From contig JBGAUT010000008.1 of assembly GCA_044228505.1 (NCBI GenBank), positions 124,001-188,000 of the forward strand: a stretch of 64,000 bases of DNA. The letters run 5' to 3'. The notes beneath the pieces are model-generated. The model had not been told where the DNA came from and did not search any database. It saw only the letters and a program-made list of their open reading frames with translations. The translations under genes and the position numbers were made by a program. This document shows positions 8,624 through 17,315 of this stretch, one piece after another; within the stretch, counting starts at the first letter, position 1, and the number at the start of each line of letters is the position of its first letter. Source of the stretch: JAEUKA01 sp044228505 (GTDB lineage Bacteria > Myxococcota_A > Polyangia > Palsa-1104 > JAEUJZ01).

Positions 8624-10213
8624 TCAGAAGCGCGCCTGGAGCGTGAAGTTAAAGCCAAGGCGATTGGGGTTTTCAAACACCCGCTGCTTGAGCTGCGTCA
8701 CCGGATCGGTCACGAGCCGCGTACCGTTGGGATCGTACTGATAATAGGTCTCGACGATCACCGCGAACATCTCCAAGAAGTCCTGCCGGGCTGCGAGCTT
8801 GGTCGCAATCGCCGGAAGAGTATCCTGGCCCTGCGGCAGGATCACCACATCGCCTTGGTTGCGCACGACCAAGATGGCTGGTGACGAATCGAGCGGATTT
8901 ACCGCAGCGGTCGGTGGCTTGTAGCTCGCAGGGCGATCGACACCAACGGTAAGCCCAATCGTTGTACCCAACTTTTCGACGTAATAATCAAAGCCGGTCG
9001 CCGCGAAGAGCTCGGGACGTATCTCGACGCCCGAACCCGAGGGGAAGTCCTGGAAGGGCACCAAGCTCGGCTGGTTCACCAGCAGGTACTGCAACGACCG
9101 ATACATCGCATCGAGTCGATAACGGAAGTTGCCGTACTGGAGCCGGAAGTTAATGTCGCCCGCCAGTCCCCATTGCGCCCGGCTCGATTCGGCTTGGTCG
9201 GGATTCTCGAGCGTCGTGGCCTCAGCCGTAAACTCGCTCATCAGTAGCCACGACACCCCGGGGGTATAGAACGGCTTCGTCAGATAGCGAACGGCACTAT
9301 TGGGATCATTACGATACAGCGCGGTATCCGCCGACAGCGACGGTGACAAACGATCCCAAGCCGAGAGCTGCACCGAGACGCCATAGGTCTGCACTGGCAG
9401 CCGCTGCGTTAGCACACGCGGAATCGTGCCTCGATCAAAAAAGCCGCCGTTGGCCTCCAGCCGCAGGTGCCCCGGCACCAGATCGACACCGGCACCACCG
9501 AGGATCCCATAGACGGAGTGGAGCTCTTGATCCTGCTCATAGCGCAGCACAGAGGTCTTCGCCCCGAAGTACGCATACCAGCGATCATCGGCAATCTGGA
9601 TGCGTAGACCCGGAACCGGCGGCGTCGGTGGCGGATTCAAGTTGGTCGGAACGTCAGGATTCGCTTTGAAAAAGATCGGCGAACCACCCCACGACAGACG
9701 CCACGAATAACCAAGGCGCATTCGGTCGGAGTTTAGCGGGAAGGCCGTCACCGATAGGTTGGTCTTCTTGGTCCGCGTCGGGTCGAAGTAGTAGTTCACC
9801 TTGATATAACTACCGTCGTCGATGGACGATAGGTTCACGTCGGAAAACTGGAGCAGACGCAGGACGTAGGCGGCCTCGGCTTCCCACCGCTGACGCTGTA
9901 CCGCCTTATAGAGCACGATGTGCGTCAAGCTCTCGTAGCCGGTAAAACGCGTGTCGTAGTTATCGAAAAAGAGCACGCCGAGTTGGTTCGGGCGATCGAA
10001 GCGCCAGCCCGGAACCGGAGGATTCGTCTCACCGGGCGCCGCCAACACGTTCTCATTGGTCAGCGTCACGTTGAGCCGCGTATCCACAAAGTCGCTGCCG
10101 AGCGCCGGCGCAGCAAACGCCAGAACTCCCACCGGCAGCAGGTAGGCCCAGGCCCGTGGTGTCGCCCATGCTGTAGGGTGAAGCGTCCGTCTTGGCGAAG
10201 TAGCTTGGTGCAT
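8624..10213 (-). CDS. Putative outer-membrane beta-barrel protein
   Basis: About 529 residues from the chosen ATG at 10213 (a frame start at 10249 would add 12 residues before the signal peptide). A signal peptide ends near FAAPALG-SD. The rest has alternating hydrophobic/polar strands rich in Tyr, Trp and Arg and ends in Phe (NFTLQARF), the usual C-terminal signature for BAM-assembled barrels. Elements such as LRYEQDQELHSVYGILGGAGVDLVPGHLRLEANGGFF and repeated YRxDAMYRSLQYL strands support a porin-like fold. No family is recognised. It lies 35 bp upstream of accB on the same strand. Confidence 0.6.
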   Translation of the reverse strand: MHQATSPRRTLHPTAWATPRAWAYLLPVGVLAFAAPALGSDFVDTRLNVTLTNENVLAAPGETNPPVPGWRFDRPNQLGVLFFDNYDTRFTGYESLTHIVLYKAVQRQRWEAEAAYVLRLLQFSDVNLSSIDDGSYIKVNYYFDPTRTKKTNLSVTAFPLNSDRMRLGYSWRLSWGGSPIFFKANPDVPTNLNPPPTPPVPGLRIQIADDRWYAYFGAKTSVLRYEQDQELHSVYGILGGAGVDLVPGHLRLEANGGFFDRGTIPRVLTQRLPVQTYGVSVQLSAWDRLSPSLSADTALYRNDPNSAVRYLTKPFYTPGVSWLLMSEFTAEATTLENPDQAESSRAQWGLAGDINFRLQYGNFRYRLDAMYRSLQYLLVNQPSLVPFQDFPSGSGVEIRPELFAATGFDYYVEKLGTTIGLTVGVDRPASYKPPTAAVNPLDSSPAILVVRNQGDVVILPQGQDTLPAIATKLAARQDFLEMFAVIVETYYQYDPNGTRLVTDPVTQLKQRVFENPNRLGFNFTLQARF

Positions 10214-10472
10214 CCTGAGTGCTCCTAAAATGACGCCGCTTGTTATCACAGGTCACCCGTAAAGCGCCAATTTGTTGACGGAATTGCGACGGAAACGAGC
10301 CCATCATCGATGCTTGGCTCTGGAGGACTCTCGACTGACTCTCGGGGGCTACCTTGACCTTTGTGATCCGCACGGTTAGGCTACCGGCCATGCTATGTGG
10401 CCTCACTAGTTCGCTTGTGTGCAGCCTTGTGCCCGGGCGATCGCAGTAAGGTGTGAGGACGAGGTAACCGCT

Positions 10473-11213
10473 ATGGACCAAAGCAAGAAGACGATGCGCC
10501 ACTTCTACTGCCGCGACGCCCTTTGGGAGACGTTCGAGGCAATGGCCGCCGACTTCGACTGCTCGGTTGATTACCTTGTGAATGAGGCCATGCGGATCTA
10601 TGCCCGCTCGAAGAACTATCAGGTTCCATCGGGAGGTAGCTCGGGCTCGCAGATTTCGACCGCAGGACCGAGTGCAGGAAGCACCGGCACTCCCTCTGGT
10701 CTACGAGCCGATCGGCCTGAACGGCCCCCGTCGACGACACCTTCCCCGTCAGGAGCAGTGGAGCGTCCGACGCCAGCGACCAACATGGGATATCTGCCTC
10801 CGGTTCCGCGTCCGAACTTCGGAACGATGCCCAGAGCGAACGCGCTTCCTCCGCCCCCACCTGCCGCTGGACCAGCGACACCACCGACGGGAACTCCCGG
10901 CTGGAGCGGAACCGGAACAGAGAGCCCCGCTCCCCCCCTGTATCTACTATTTCAAGGCCAGCGCGTCCTCATCGACAAAGATCAGTTTGTAATCGGACGA
11001 GGCAGCAAGACCGCTGACCTGGCGATCAAAGACGGCAACATCTCCCGCCAACACGCCGTAGTACTCCGTCGCAATGGGATCTACTACATTAAGGATCTCG
11101 GGTCGACAAACGGCATCGAATACAAAGGTATGCGCATCGACAACAAGCGCATTGATGAAGGAGACACCTTCTTCATCTGCGACTTCGAGCTGCGCTTCAC
11201 CTATCAGCCGTGA
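10473..11213 (+). CDS. FHA-domain protein with N-terminal ribbon-helix-helix-like segment
   Basis: 246 residues from the ATG at 10473, preceded by a GAGG site. An upstream in-frame start at 10419 lacks one. Residues 1-45 (HFYCRDALWETFEAMAADFDCSVDYLVNEAMRIYARSK) look like a ribbon-helix-helix or similar small DNA-binding fold. Residues 50-150 are a Pro/Ser/Gly-rich flexible linker. Residues about 155-246 form an FHA domain with VIGRG, ISRQHAVV and LGSTNG, the phosphothreonine-binding core. It should read Ser/Thr-kinase signalling, plentiful in myxobacteria and represented here by the kinase at 37.1-40.0 kb. It heads a three-gene unit with a 55-residue membrane peptide and a lipoprotein. Confidence 0.85.
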   Translation: MDQSKKTMRHFYCRDALWETFEAMAADFDCSVDYLVNEAMRIYARSKNYQVPSGGSSGSQISTAGPSAGSTGTPSGLRADRPERPPSTTPSPSGAVERPTPATNMGYLPPVPRPNFGTMPRANALPPPPPAAGPATPPTGTPGWSGTGTESPAPPLYLLFQGQRVLIDKDQFVIGRGSKTADLAIKDGNISRQHAVVLRRNGIYYIKDLGSTNGIEYKGMRIDNKRIDEGDTFFICDFELRFTYQP

Positions 11214-11218
11214 TTCAG

Positions 11219-11386
11219 ATGCGAACCGCACTCTCCACCCTCGGAATCGTCCTGCTCATCAGTGGGGCGGCCATGATCCTACTGCGACGCTTCGGCGTCA
11301 TTCACACCTTTCCCCTGGCTGGCTCTCTGCAGATGCTCGTCGGCTATGTACTCCATCGAGTGTCGCGCTCTTTGGGTAGTCCGTGA
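11219..11386 (+). CDS. Small membrane protein, 55 residues
   Basis: An open frame of 56 codons from ATG at 11219 to TGA at 11384-11386. It starts 5 bp after the FHA gene stop, and its stop overlaps the next gene's GTG start (GTGA). It begins MRTALSTLGIVLLISGAAMI and has two hydrophobic helices (about residues 6-22 and 32-47) joined by an LLRRFG turn, ending in HRVSRSLGSP. The helix-Arg-Arg-helix layout recalls small DUF2905-type membrane proteins, but the defining GDI motif is absent, so no family is claimed. Tight packing between two real genes is the main argument that it is expressed. Confidence 0.7.
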   Translation: MRTALSTLGIVLLISGAAMILLRRFGVIHTFPLAGSLQMLVGYVLHRVSRSLGSP

Positions 11387-11907
11387 GCTGTCTGTCTTCG
11401 GCCCTTTCGCAGACGCTGTGCTGGGTTCTGGGCAGTGGACTCCTGTGCCTCATTGGGTCCGGATGCGGCAGTAGTGGCGCAGTATCCCCATCGGGAAATG
11501 CCGTCGGAGTAATCTGCATCCCAAGCGGTTGCCTAAGCGGTGCGGTCTACCAGCACACTGTCTCTCTTGGCAGTAGCGACCCGCTGGCCATCAGGTTCAG
11601 CGTCTGTCGCAACCAGGTCTGTGCCCAGACCCAACTTGCTCGCGATGGCAGCTCCGCTCAGTTTTTCGGCCGCGTCGTCGGACCGCTCTCTGTCGAGATA
11701 TCCCTTGATACCAGCAGTGGAGCGCTACTGGTGCATGTCGTGGGTCGTCCCGAGCTATTGAAAGACGGCGATTCCTACGAGCTGACCATCGACGGAATTG
11801 GGCCCACGAGCATCCGATCGGTGATTCCGTCTGCGACCTACAGCAGAACTCCCAAGTCCGATAGCAACTGTACCGCAGACTGCATCAGCGTAGCGTTTCC
11901 TACCTGA
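11383..11907 (+). CDS. Putative lipoprotein
   Basis: 174 residues, GTG start overlapping the stop of the preceding small gene by 4 bases, which suggests translational coupling. The signal sequence ends in a lipobox LIGSGC with Cys28 as the lipidated residue. The mature part (about 146 residues) is beta-rich with three to four Cys pairs (VCRNQVCAQ, CTADC) and no recognised domain. Its end overlaps the convergent MarR gene by 8 bp. Probably an outer-membrane or periplasmic lipoprotein; role unknown. Confidence 0.75.
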   Translation: MSCLSSALSQTLCWVLGSGLLCLIGSGCGSSGAVSPSGNAVGVICIPSGCLSGAVYQHTVSLGSSDPLAIRFSVCRNQVCAQTQLARDGSSAQFFGRVVGPLSVEISLDTSSGALLVHVVGRPELLKDGDSYELTIDGIGPTSIRSVIPSATYSRTPKSDSNCTADCISVAFPT

Positions 11908-12367
11908 CTCGGTTGATAACGGATTCGCTCCCAGTCGCTCGCTCGGCTACCGAAGACAACTGTCCAAGTGCCTGTACGAGTGCTCGCTGCTGAGAAGCCG
12001 ACAACTGATCCGCCAACACCGAACGAAGCGTCTGATCACAGACATCCTTGGCCCGCAAGTAACAAGCCAGCCCGCGTGGCAAGAGCGCCACAGCAGAACC
12101 TCGCTTATCGAGAGTGACGGCCGCTCTTTTGAGTAGCTTCCGCTGTACCAACCGATCCACCACCCGGGTCAGTCCACTTGGTGTAATCAATAAACGATCT
12201 CGCAGTTCTCCCATCCGTAGCGACCGCTCTTTGCTGTCCAGCAGTACCCCGAGTAGCTCGAATTCGCTAAGCAGCAGATCGCACTGATCACGAAGTGCCG
12301 CTTCCACCAACTGGCTCACACTGCCAACGGACAGCGTCAATTTATGCCACTGTTTTGAGTCAATCAT
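11900..12367 (-). CDS. MarR-family transcriptional regulator
   Basis: 155 residues from the ATG at 12367. Winged-helix features are seen: an LLSEFELLGVLLDSKERSLRMGELRDRLLITPSGLTRVVDRLVQRKLLKRAA stretch giving helix-turn-helix (SGLTRVVDRLVQRKLL), then the wing (VTLDKRGSAVALLPRG), with dimerisation helices at both ends. The reading frame stays open far upstream (to 13138), but that part overlaps the ECF sigma gene on the other strand and lacks protein character, so it is left out. A 20-bp palindrome 31 bp upstream of the start is a likely autoregulatory operator. The ligand and other targets are unknown. Confidence 0.85.
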   Translation of the reverse strand: MIDSKQWHKLTLSVGSVSQLVEAALRDQCDLLLSEFELLGVLLDSKERSLRMGELRDRLLITPSGLTRVVDRLVQRKLLKRAAVTLDKRGSAVALLPRGLACYLRAKDVCDQTLRSVLADQLSASQQRALVQALGQLSSVAERATGSESVINRVR

Positions 12368-12793
12368 TTGAGTCGCAGAATCCGTACTTTGTTGTGTAAA
12401 CAAACATTTGTTTGTTTCCGCAAGCAAGCACTTTGTTGACTGGTCAAATACTGAGTCTTGATGAAGATTCCGGCTTGGAAGAGTCCGAGTTGACACCTCA
12501 AGACCCCCAAATCCGCCAAATTCGCTGCAAAAAACCCATCGCATCCGAAATTGGCCGGACCAAAAACTCCTCCCAGTTGGCTTCTCGACGAGCCGAAATC
12601 CGATCAGCTTTTTCTTCCGCAAAACGCCCGTCGGAAAAGTCAGTGCTTGGGGTGTGATCTTCTGCCTGTGGCTGAAGCAACAGATTGCGGCCACCGTCGG
12701 CAAAACTGAGCAACATGCTCCAGCAGCGACGGAATGATTGTTTTCAGAAATTGAGGCTTCTCCCCTTGGAATAGGATTCAAGAGGGCTACGTT
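12368..12793. other. Intergenic region, 426 bp, between divergent marR-like and ECF sigma genes
   Basis: Holds the MarR palindrome at 12398-12417 near its left end. A purine-rich AAGAGGG site at 12780-12786 precedes the sigma-factor ATG by seven bases. Open frames inside have no recognisable protein features. No RNA gene was recognised. Confidence 0.55.
12398..12417. promoter_or_regulatory. Palindromic operator candidate in front of the MarR gene
   Basis: AAACAAACATTTGTTTGTTT: two 9-base arms that are exact reverse complements around a central TT. It lies 31 bp upstream of the MarR start codon in otherwise GC-rich DNA. Length, symmetry and place fit a dimeric MarR repressor site. Confidence 0.6.
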
Positions 12794-13453
12794 ATGAAGG
12801 GTATGTTCGATCGTCCGAAAAAGCAGGCGACCGCCCAGCGAGCGCGTTTTGAGGAAGAAGCGCTCATCCATATGGACGCCCTGTACTCGACAGCACTGCG
12901 ATTGACCCAAGACCCACGCGACGCCGAGGACTTGGTCCAAGACGCGGTGCTCCAAGCGTACCGAGCCTTTGATCAGTATCAGCCCGGCACCCGCTGCAAG
13001 GCCTGGCTCTACAAGATCCTGACCAACACCTTTATCAATAAGTACCGTCGCCGAGTGCTGGAGCATGACGTGACAAATGGGATGGTGCAGCGCGGCGATA
13101 GTGGGGCGCTGTCGGAAAGTCAGTTCCAATCGGCACACAACGTCGAGGACACGCTCAGCTTTCGGCTGATGTCCGACACGATTGCGCGGGCCTTGGCGGA
13201 TCTGCCAGAGGACTTTCGACTCGCGGTGCTACTCAGCGATGTAGAGGAATTTTCTTATCGCGAGATCGCCGACATCATGGACTGCCCCGTGGGAACCGTC
13301 ATGAGTCGGTTGCACCGCGCCCGTCGGTTGTTGCAAAGTGCGCTGCGCGATCATGCGATCCGCTCCGGTATTATCAAGGACCAATCGGCCGCTAAGACCC
13401 AAGAACCAGGGCGAGTCATCCCGCTTACTCGACGAGCAAGCAGCAAGAACTAG
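12794..13453 (+). CDS. ECF-subfamily RNA polymerase sigma factor (RpoE-like)
   Basis: 219 residues. Region 2 (about 25-92) contains ALYSTALRLTQDPRDAEDLVQDAVLQAYRAFDQY with the core-binding DAEDLVQDA motif. Region 4 (about 137-188) contains LPEDFRLAVLLSDVEEFSYREIADIMDCPVGTVMSRLHRARRLL, a clear sigma-70 region 4.2 helix-turn-helix. The spacer between regions is slightly longer than in minimal ECFs, and a basic tail of 30 residues follows. The start has a good ribosome site. The next gene, 9 bp away, encodes a zinc-type anti-sigma factor, so the pair is a standard envelope-stress-type switch. The inducing signal is unknown. Confidence 0.95.
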   Translation: MKGMFDRPKKQATAQRARFEEEALIHMDALYSTALRLTQDPRDAEDLVQDAVLQAYRAFDQYQPGTRCKAWLYKILTNTFINKYRRRVLEHDVTNGMVQRGDSGALSESQFQSAHNVEDTLSFRLMSDTIARALADLPEDFRLAVLLSDVEEFSYREIADIMDCPVGTVMSRLHRARRLLQSALRDHAIRSGIIKDQSAAKTQEPGRVIPLTRRASSKN

Positions 13454-13462
13454 CGCACAGCC

Positions 13463-14245
13463 ATGCAGTGTAGCGATCTCGAACGTGACCTTGAAAGCCT
13501 GGTAGACGGAGAGCTTCTGGCTTCCGACCGCCTCCAGCACGAACGCCATTTGGGCGAGTGTCAGGCCTGTCATCGCCAGGTGCAGGCTCGTCGAGAGCTA
13601 CGCAAAGCGCTGCGCGAGGCGGTAAACGCCCCCGCTCCGAGTGCATTGAGATCTAAGGTTACGCAGCGTCTCGACGCGGAAGACCAATCACAACTCGCGA
13701 CAGAGGAATCGTGGCTGTCGCGATTGTGGCAGCAGCCAGCGGTCATGCTGCTTGCGGGGGCACTGGCGGGGCTGCTGCTAATGCCAGCGCTTCGCCCGTC
13801 GCAAACAGCGCGCCCAGACCGTCCGATCGTGGTCGATGCCATGATCTCGCGCCATCAGCTACCACTCCCGCTCGACGTGACAGGAGAACCCGAAAAGGTT
13901 CGCTCGTGGTTTGCTGGCAAAGTACCGTTCATGGTCCCCGCTCCGCAGCTTGAGCCCGTCGCTGTGCTGCAAGGTGGTCGACTTGCAGACCTAGGCGATC
14001 GCGAGGCGGTGTTGCTTCGCTATCAGCAGAGCGGGCAGCCGATTTCGGTGTTTGTGTTCGATCCCCAGGGTCTGGATCTGAAGGCCCGTCGCACCATCAT
14101 CGGTAATCGCGAGATCCTGCTTCCCGATGGCCGGGGCTACCAGGTTGCAGTGTTTCGCGATCGCGGGCTCGGCTATGCCGTCACCTCCACGCTCAATGAG
14201 CCGGAGTTCCTCAAAGTCATCAGCGCCATGGTCAGCGGCCACTAA
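13463..14245 (+). CDS. Membrane anti-sigma factor with zinc-binding (ZAS) domain
   Basis: 260 residues. The N-terminal cytoplasmic domain has the His-x3-Cys-x2-Cys zinc motif (His29, Cys33, Cys36) plus Cys3, as in ZAS anti-sigma factors that hold their ECF sigma factor inactive. One transmembrane helix lies at about 92-110 (AVMLLAGALAGLLLMPAL). The remaining 150 residues should be periplasmic and contain a beta-rich domain (ISVFVFDPQGLDL...GYQVAVFRDRGLGYAVTSTLNEPEFLKVISAM) typical of anti-sigma sensor parts in delta-proteobacteria. It follows the sigma gene by 9 bp. The partner is inferred from adjacency. Confidence 0.9.
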   Translation: MQCSDLERDLESLVDGELLASDRLQHERHLGECQACHRQVQARRELRKALREAVNAPAPSALRSKVTQRLDAEDQSQLATEESWLSRLWQQPAVMLLAGALAGLLLMPALRPSQTARPDRPIVVDAMISRHQLPLPLDVTGEPEKVRSWFAGKVPFMVPAPQLEPVAVLQGGRLADLGDREAVLLRYQQSGQPISVFVFDPQGLDLKARRTIIGNREILLPDGRGYQVAVFRDRGLGYAVTSTLNEPEFLKVISAMVSGH

Positions 14246-14275
14246 CAGCCATCCGAGTGAGCGGTCCACCTAGCG

Positions 14276-16537
14276 GTGCGATCGCGTGTTTCGGCGGATC
14301 AGAGCATCGTTCGTCGGATTATCATCTGCGTGGTGTCCTGTTTGCTTCCACGTGGGTTATCTCGGCGACTCGGGCGGTTGGCCCTGGTGACTGCGCTCGT
14401 CGTACCTGGCCTCAGCCTCGGGCTGGCCGCAAAATCGTCGCCTGTCGACAAGCGGCTCGCGACCATCCAAAAAGCGATCGTTGCCTATCACAGCGGCGAC
14501 TACGAGCGAACCCGCAGCCTGCTGACTCCATTTGCTGATAGCGACCAGCTCAAGGATTATCGCAGCCGGGACTATTTGCTGTTTGTTCTCGGGGATAGTG
14601 AAGCCCTCCTGGCGGTCGAGTCCGCCACACCGTCTCTGTGCAATCAGGCCAGCAAGCATCTCAAGGCGGCTGAAGCGGTCGCCGAAACGCCACTCGGTCT
14701 GCAAGCGCGGGCACGAAACGCCGACTGTCTGCGCATCTTGTGGAAGGTGACCGAAGCGGAAGCGGCCTATCGCAATGTGCTCGGCAGCGCCAAGAGCACG
14801 ATCGATCTGGGCATGGTGCGCTTCCGGCAAGCCGGGCTGCTCTCGAGCGGCGATGAGAAGCAAAGTCAGGAAGCGCGGCAACTGCTACGCAAGCTGTACA
14901 TCGATCATCCGCTGCACCCGATGGCAGAGCCCGCGCTCATCAAGCTCCGCGAGCTCGACCGCGAGGCGAAACTCGACGCTCAAGAGCACCTCGACCGGGC
15001 CAAAAACCTACTTTCTGGTCGCCGGTGGCCCGAGGCTGTGGCTGAATTGCAGGGACTGCCTCCTGACCTTGCACCGACGCTGCGGGACGAAGTGGATTAC
15101 TGGCTCGGGACGACCTTTTATCGGATGCGTCGCAACTATGGCGGCGCGGCGCAGCTCCTTTTGACGGTGGCGAAGCGCCTGAAAGGGGATCGCCAGGCGG
15201 ACGCGATGTTCCACGGAGCACGAGCGTTGTCACGGGCCGATCGGGACGATGAAGCGATCGTGGGATACCGCGAGATGCTGTCGGTCCATCCCCACTCGAA
15301 ATATTCTGCCGAAGCGAGCTTTCTCATCGGTTGGCTCGAATACAACCGCAGCAATCACCAGCAAGCGATCACCAGCCTCGAAGACATGCTCCGTCGCTAC
15401 AGTAGCAGCTCGTTCGCCGAGGAAGCCCGCTGGTACATTGGCTGGTCGCGCTATTTGTTGGGTGATTTCGCGGGTGCACTGCCGTCGCTGGAAAGCATTG
15501 GCAAAAAGTCCGGTCTGCTCGGCAGCAAGGGTCTGTACTGGTCGGGCGTCGCGCAGCTCAAGCTCGGGAAATCGAACGAAGGTTTGGCGGTGCTCCGCAA
15601 GCTGGCCGAGCGAGAGCCACTGTCGTATTACGGCATGCTCAGTCGGGTCCGGCTCCGTGAAGCAGGACAGAAGACTCCGCTGTTCATCGATCCGGCGAGA
15701 CAGAGTCCGGATGGCCTGCCCGAATGGCAACAACCTGCCGACAAGCAAGTGCTCGCCGATGACAAGCTGCGCAGATCCGAAGAGCTACTGCTGTTTGGAA
15801 TGAAGGCGGAAGCGGGTCAGGAGCTGCAGCGAGTCGAGTCTTCGCTGATTCAGAAATATGGAACCGGAAGAGCGCTCCCGGTGCTATTCGCAATGTATCA
15901 TCGCGCCGAGAGTTTCCGTCGCCCGCACCTGCTTGCAGAGGTGCATGGGAGTGCGGCGCTGCGCAAAGACCCGCATGCAGTTCCCGATGCGCGTCATTTC
16001 TGGGATGCGATGTATCCGCTGGCATATCGACAGCTCATCGAAAAGTACGGCCCGAGCGGAGAGAATCCGCCGCGCTACCTGTACTCGATCATGCAAAAGG
16101 AGTCAGCATACAACCCCTACGATGTTTCCTATGCGGATGCGATTGGGCTGTTGCAGATGATTCCTCCGACGAGTCGACGGGTTGCTCCCCACATCTTGCG
16201 ACCGTATACCGATGATGTCCTGTATGACCCCGATGGCAACATTCAGTTCGGAGCTTGGTACATCGGACGACTGCTGAAAAAGTTCAAGGGACAGATCGCT
16301 CTTGGCGGAGGTTCCTTCAACGCCGGCCCCAAAGCGATGACTCGTTGGCTGGGACGTCATGGCGATCGTCCTCTCGATGAGTTCGTGGAGCTTTGTCCGT
16401 ATACCCAGACTCGCGAGTACATGAAAAAGCTACTCGGGATCTACGCGCACTACGTGTATCTGTGGGACAAGGAGGAGTATCTGCCGAGTCTGAAGGTGGA
16501 TAAGGAATTCCTGTCCACCGACGGTATCGACTACTGA
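14276..16537 (+). CDS. Lytic murein transglycosylase, Slt70-type, with TPR-like helical N-terminus
   Basis: 753 residues from a GTG start, with a signal anchor at about 15-45. Residues 50-580 are helical repeats (DEAIVGYREMLSVHPHSKYSAEASFLIGWLEYNR and similar), the doughnut-like scaffold of Slt70. Residues about 590-740 form the SLT catalytic domain with the motif SIMQKESAYNP (catalytic Glu near residue 609), the AIGLLQMIPPT block and GGGSFNAGP. It cleaves the MurNAc-GlcNAc bond in peptidoglycan in the periplasm, forming anhydro-MurNAc. It lies 30 bp after the anti-sigma gene on the same strand and may be a member of that regulon. Confidence 0.92.
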   Translation: MRSRVSADQSIVRRIIICVVSCLLPRGLSRRLGRLALVTALVVPGLSLGLAAKSSPVDKRLATIQKAIVAYHSGDYERTRSLLTPFADSDQLKDYRSRDYLLFVLGDSEALLAVESATPSLCNQASKHLKAAEAVAETPLGLQARARNADCLRILWKVTEAEAAYRNVLGSAKSTIDLGMVRFRQAGLLSSGDEKQSQEARQLLRKLYIDHPLHPMAEPALIKLRELDREAKLDAQEHLDRAKNLLSGRRWPEAVAELQGLPPDLAPTLRDEVDYWLGTTFYRMRRNYGGAAQLLLTVAKRLKGDRQADAMFHGARALSRADRDDEAIVGYREMLSVHPHSKYSAEASFLIGWLEYNRSNHQQAITSLEDMLRRYSSSSFAEEARWYIGWSRYLLGDFAGALPSLESIGKKSGLLGSKGLYWSGVAQLKLGKSNEGLAVLRKLAEREPLSYYGMLSRVRLREAGQKTPLFIDPARQSPDGLPEWQQPADKQVLADDKLRRSEELLLFGMKAEAGQELQRVESSLIQKYGTGRALPVLFAMYHRAESFRRPHLLAEVHGSAALRKDPHAVPDARHFWDAMYPLAYRQLIEKYGPSGENPPRYLYSIMQKESAYNPYDVSYADAIGLLQMIPPTSRRVAPHILRPYTDDVLYDPDGNIQFGAWYIGRLLKKFKGQIALGGGSFNAGPKAMTRWLGRHGDRPLDEFVELCPYTQTREYMKKLLGIYAHYVYLWDKEEYLPSLKVDKEFLSTDGIDY

Positions 16538-16577
16538 TTCCTGCTCTTACTCCGACCAACAAAGGAGACGTTTCGCG

Positions 16578-17255
16578 ATGATTGAAACCGTGATGATTTC
16601 GACTCCCAACGGACCTTCGATGGCCTCACTTGCTCTCCCCAAGGGAGACGGTCCACACCCTGCGATCATCATTTGCCATGAGTGGTGGGGACTCAACGAC
16701 GACATGAGGCGGCTCGCCGAGCGCTTTGCTGCCGAAGGATTCATTGCGCTGGCTCTCGATCTATACGAGGGCAAGTCGACGGCTGATCCTGGTGAAGCCA
16801 TGCAACTCGTGATGCAGATGAAGACCGATCAGGCGCTGATCACGATGGAAAAAGCGGTGGCCTATTTGCAAGGGGATGCGCGTTGCAACGGGTCGATCTC
16901 GATCACCGGATTTTGCCTCGGTGGTGCCATGGCGATCGCGGCTGTCTGTAACATCGCCGGAATCCGCTCGGCGGTTCCCTTTTACGGACTCCCAATGCCA
17001 AAGTATTTGAAGTTCGCCGGTCTCCGGGCTCCGATTCTAGGACACTTCGCCCAGGTCGACGCCCACGTCCCGGCCGAGAAAGTCCAAGCCGTCGTGGAGC
17101 AAGCTCGGGCAGCGGGTGTTTCCTTCGAGTGTCACTTCTACACCGGAGGCCACGGCTTCATGCGCAAGCCCGATCCGCAGAGTTATCACGAGGAGTCCGC
17201 ACGTCTAGCGTGGGACCGCACGATCGCGTTCCTCAAGAACCACGCCGCCGCATAA
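16578..17255 (+). CDS. Dienelactone hydrolase family protein
   Basis: 225 residues, alpha/beta hydrolase of the dienelactone hydrolase type. The catalytic set is visible: nucleophile Cys113 in GFCLGG, Asp161 in GHFAQVDAHVP and His192 in GGHGFMRK, plus Glu35 in CHEWWGLN, which in the family's well-studied members orients the Cys. Length and motif spacing are normal. Family members open lactone rings in chloroaromatic breakdown, but many have unknown substrates and none is implied by the neighbours. A GGAG ribosome site sits before the start. It converges with the dnaE2-type gene. Confidence 0.9.
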   Translation: MIETVMISTPNGPSMASLALPKGDGPHPAIIICHEWWGLNDDMRRLAERFAAEGFIALALDLYEGKSTADPGEAMQLVMQMKTDQALITMEKAVAYLQGDARCNGSISITGFCLGGAMAIAAVCNIAGIRSAVPFYGLPMPKYLKFAGLRAPILGHFAQVDAHVPAEKVQAVVEQARAAGVSFECHFYTGGHGFMRKPDPQSYHEESARLAWDRTIAFLKNHAAA

Positions 17256-17272
17256 CTCCCGCCTTCTGCCAT

Positions 17273-17315
17273 CAGTCTGATTTCATTTTCTAATCGGACT
17301 GCGTGGCGTTTTTTC
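17273..17315 (+). terminator. Putative terminator after the dienelactone hydrolase gene
   Basis: Ten-base inverted repeat with one G-U pair: left arm 17273-17282, right arm 17292-17301, 9-base loop. It is followed by a T-run at about 17310-17315. The gap of about eight bases between stem and T-run is longer than usual. The right arm overlaps the stop of the convergent polymerase gene. Confidence 0.4.

Noticed and set aside
12368..13138. N-terminal extension of the MarR frame to 412 codons
   Set aside because: The extension overlaps the ECF sigma gene antisense and has no MarR-like or other domain sequence; the family length is about 150 residues.
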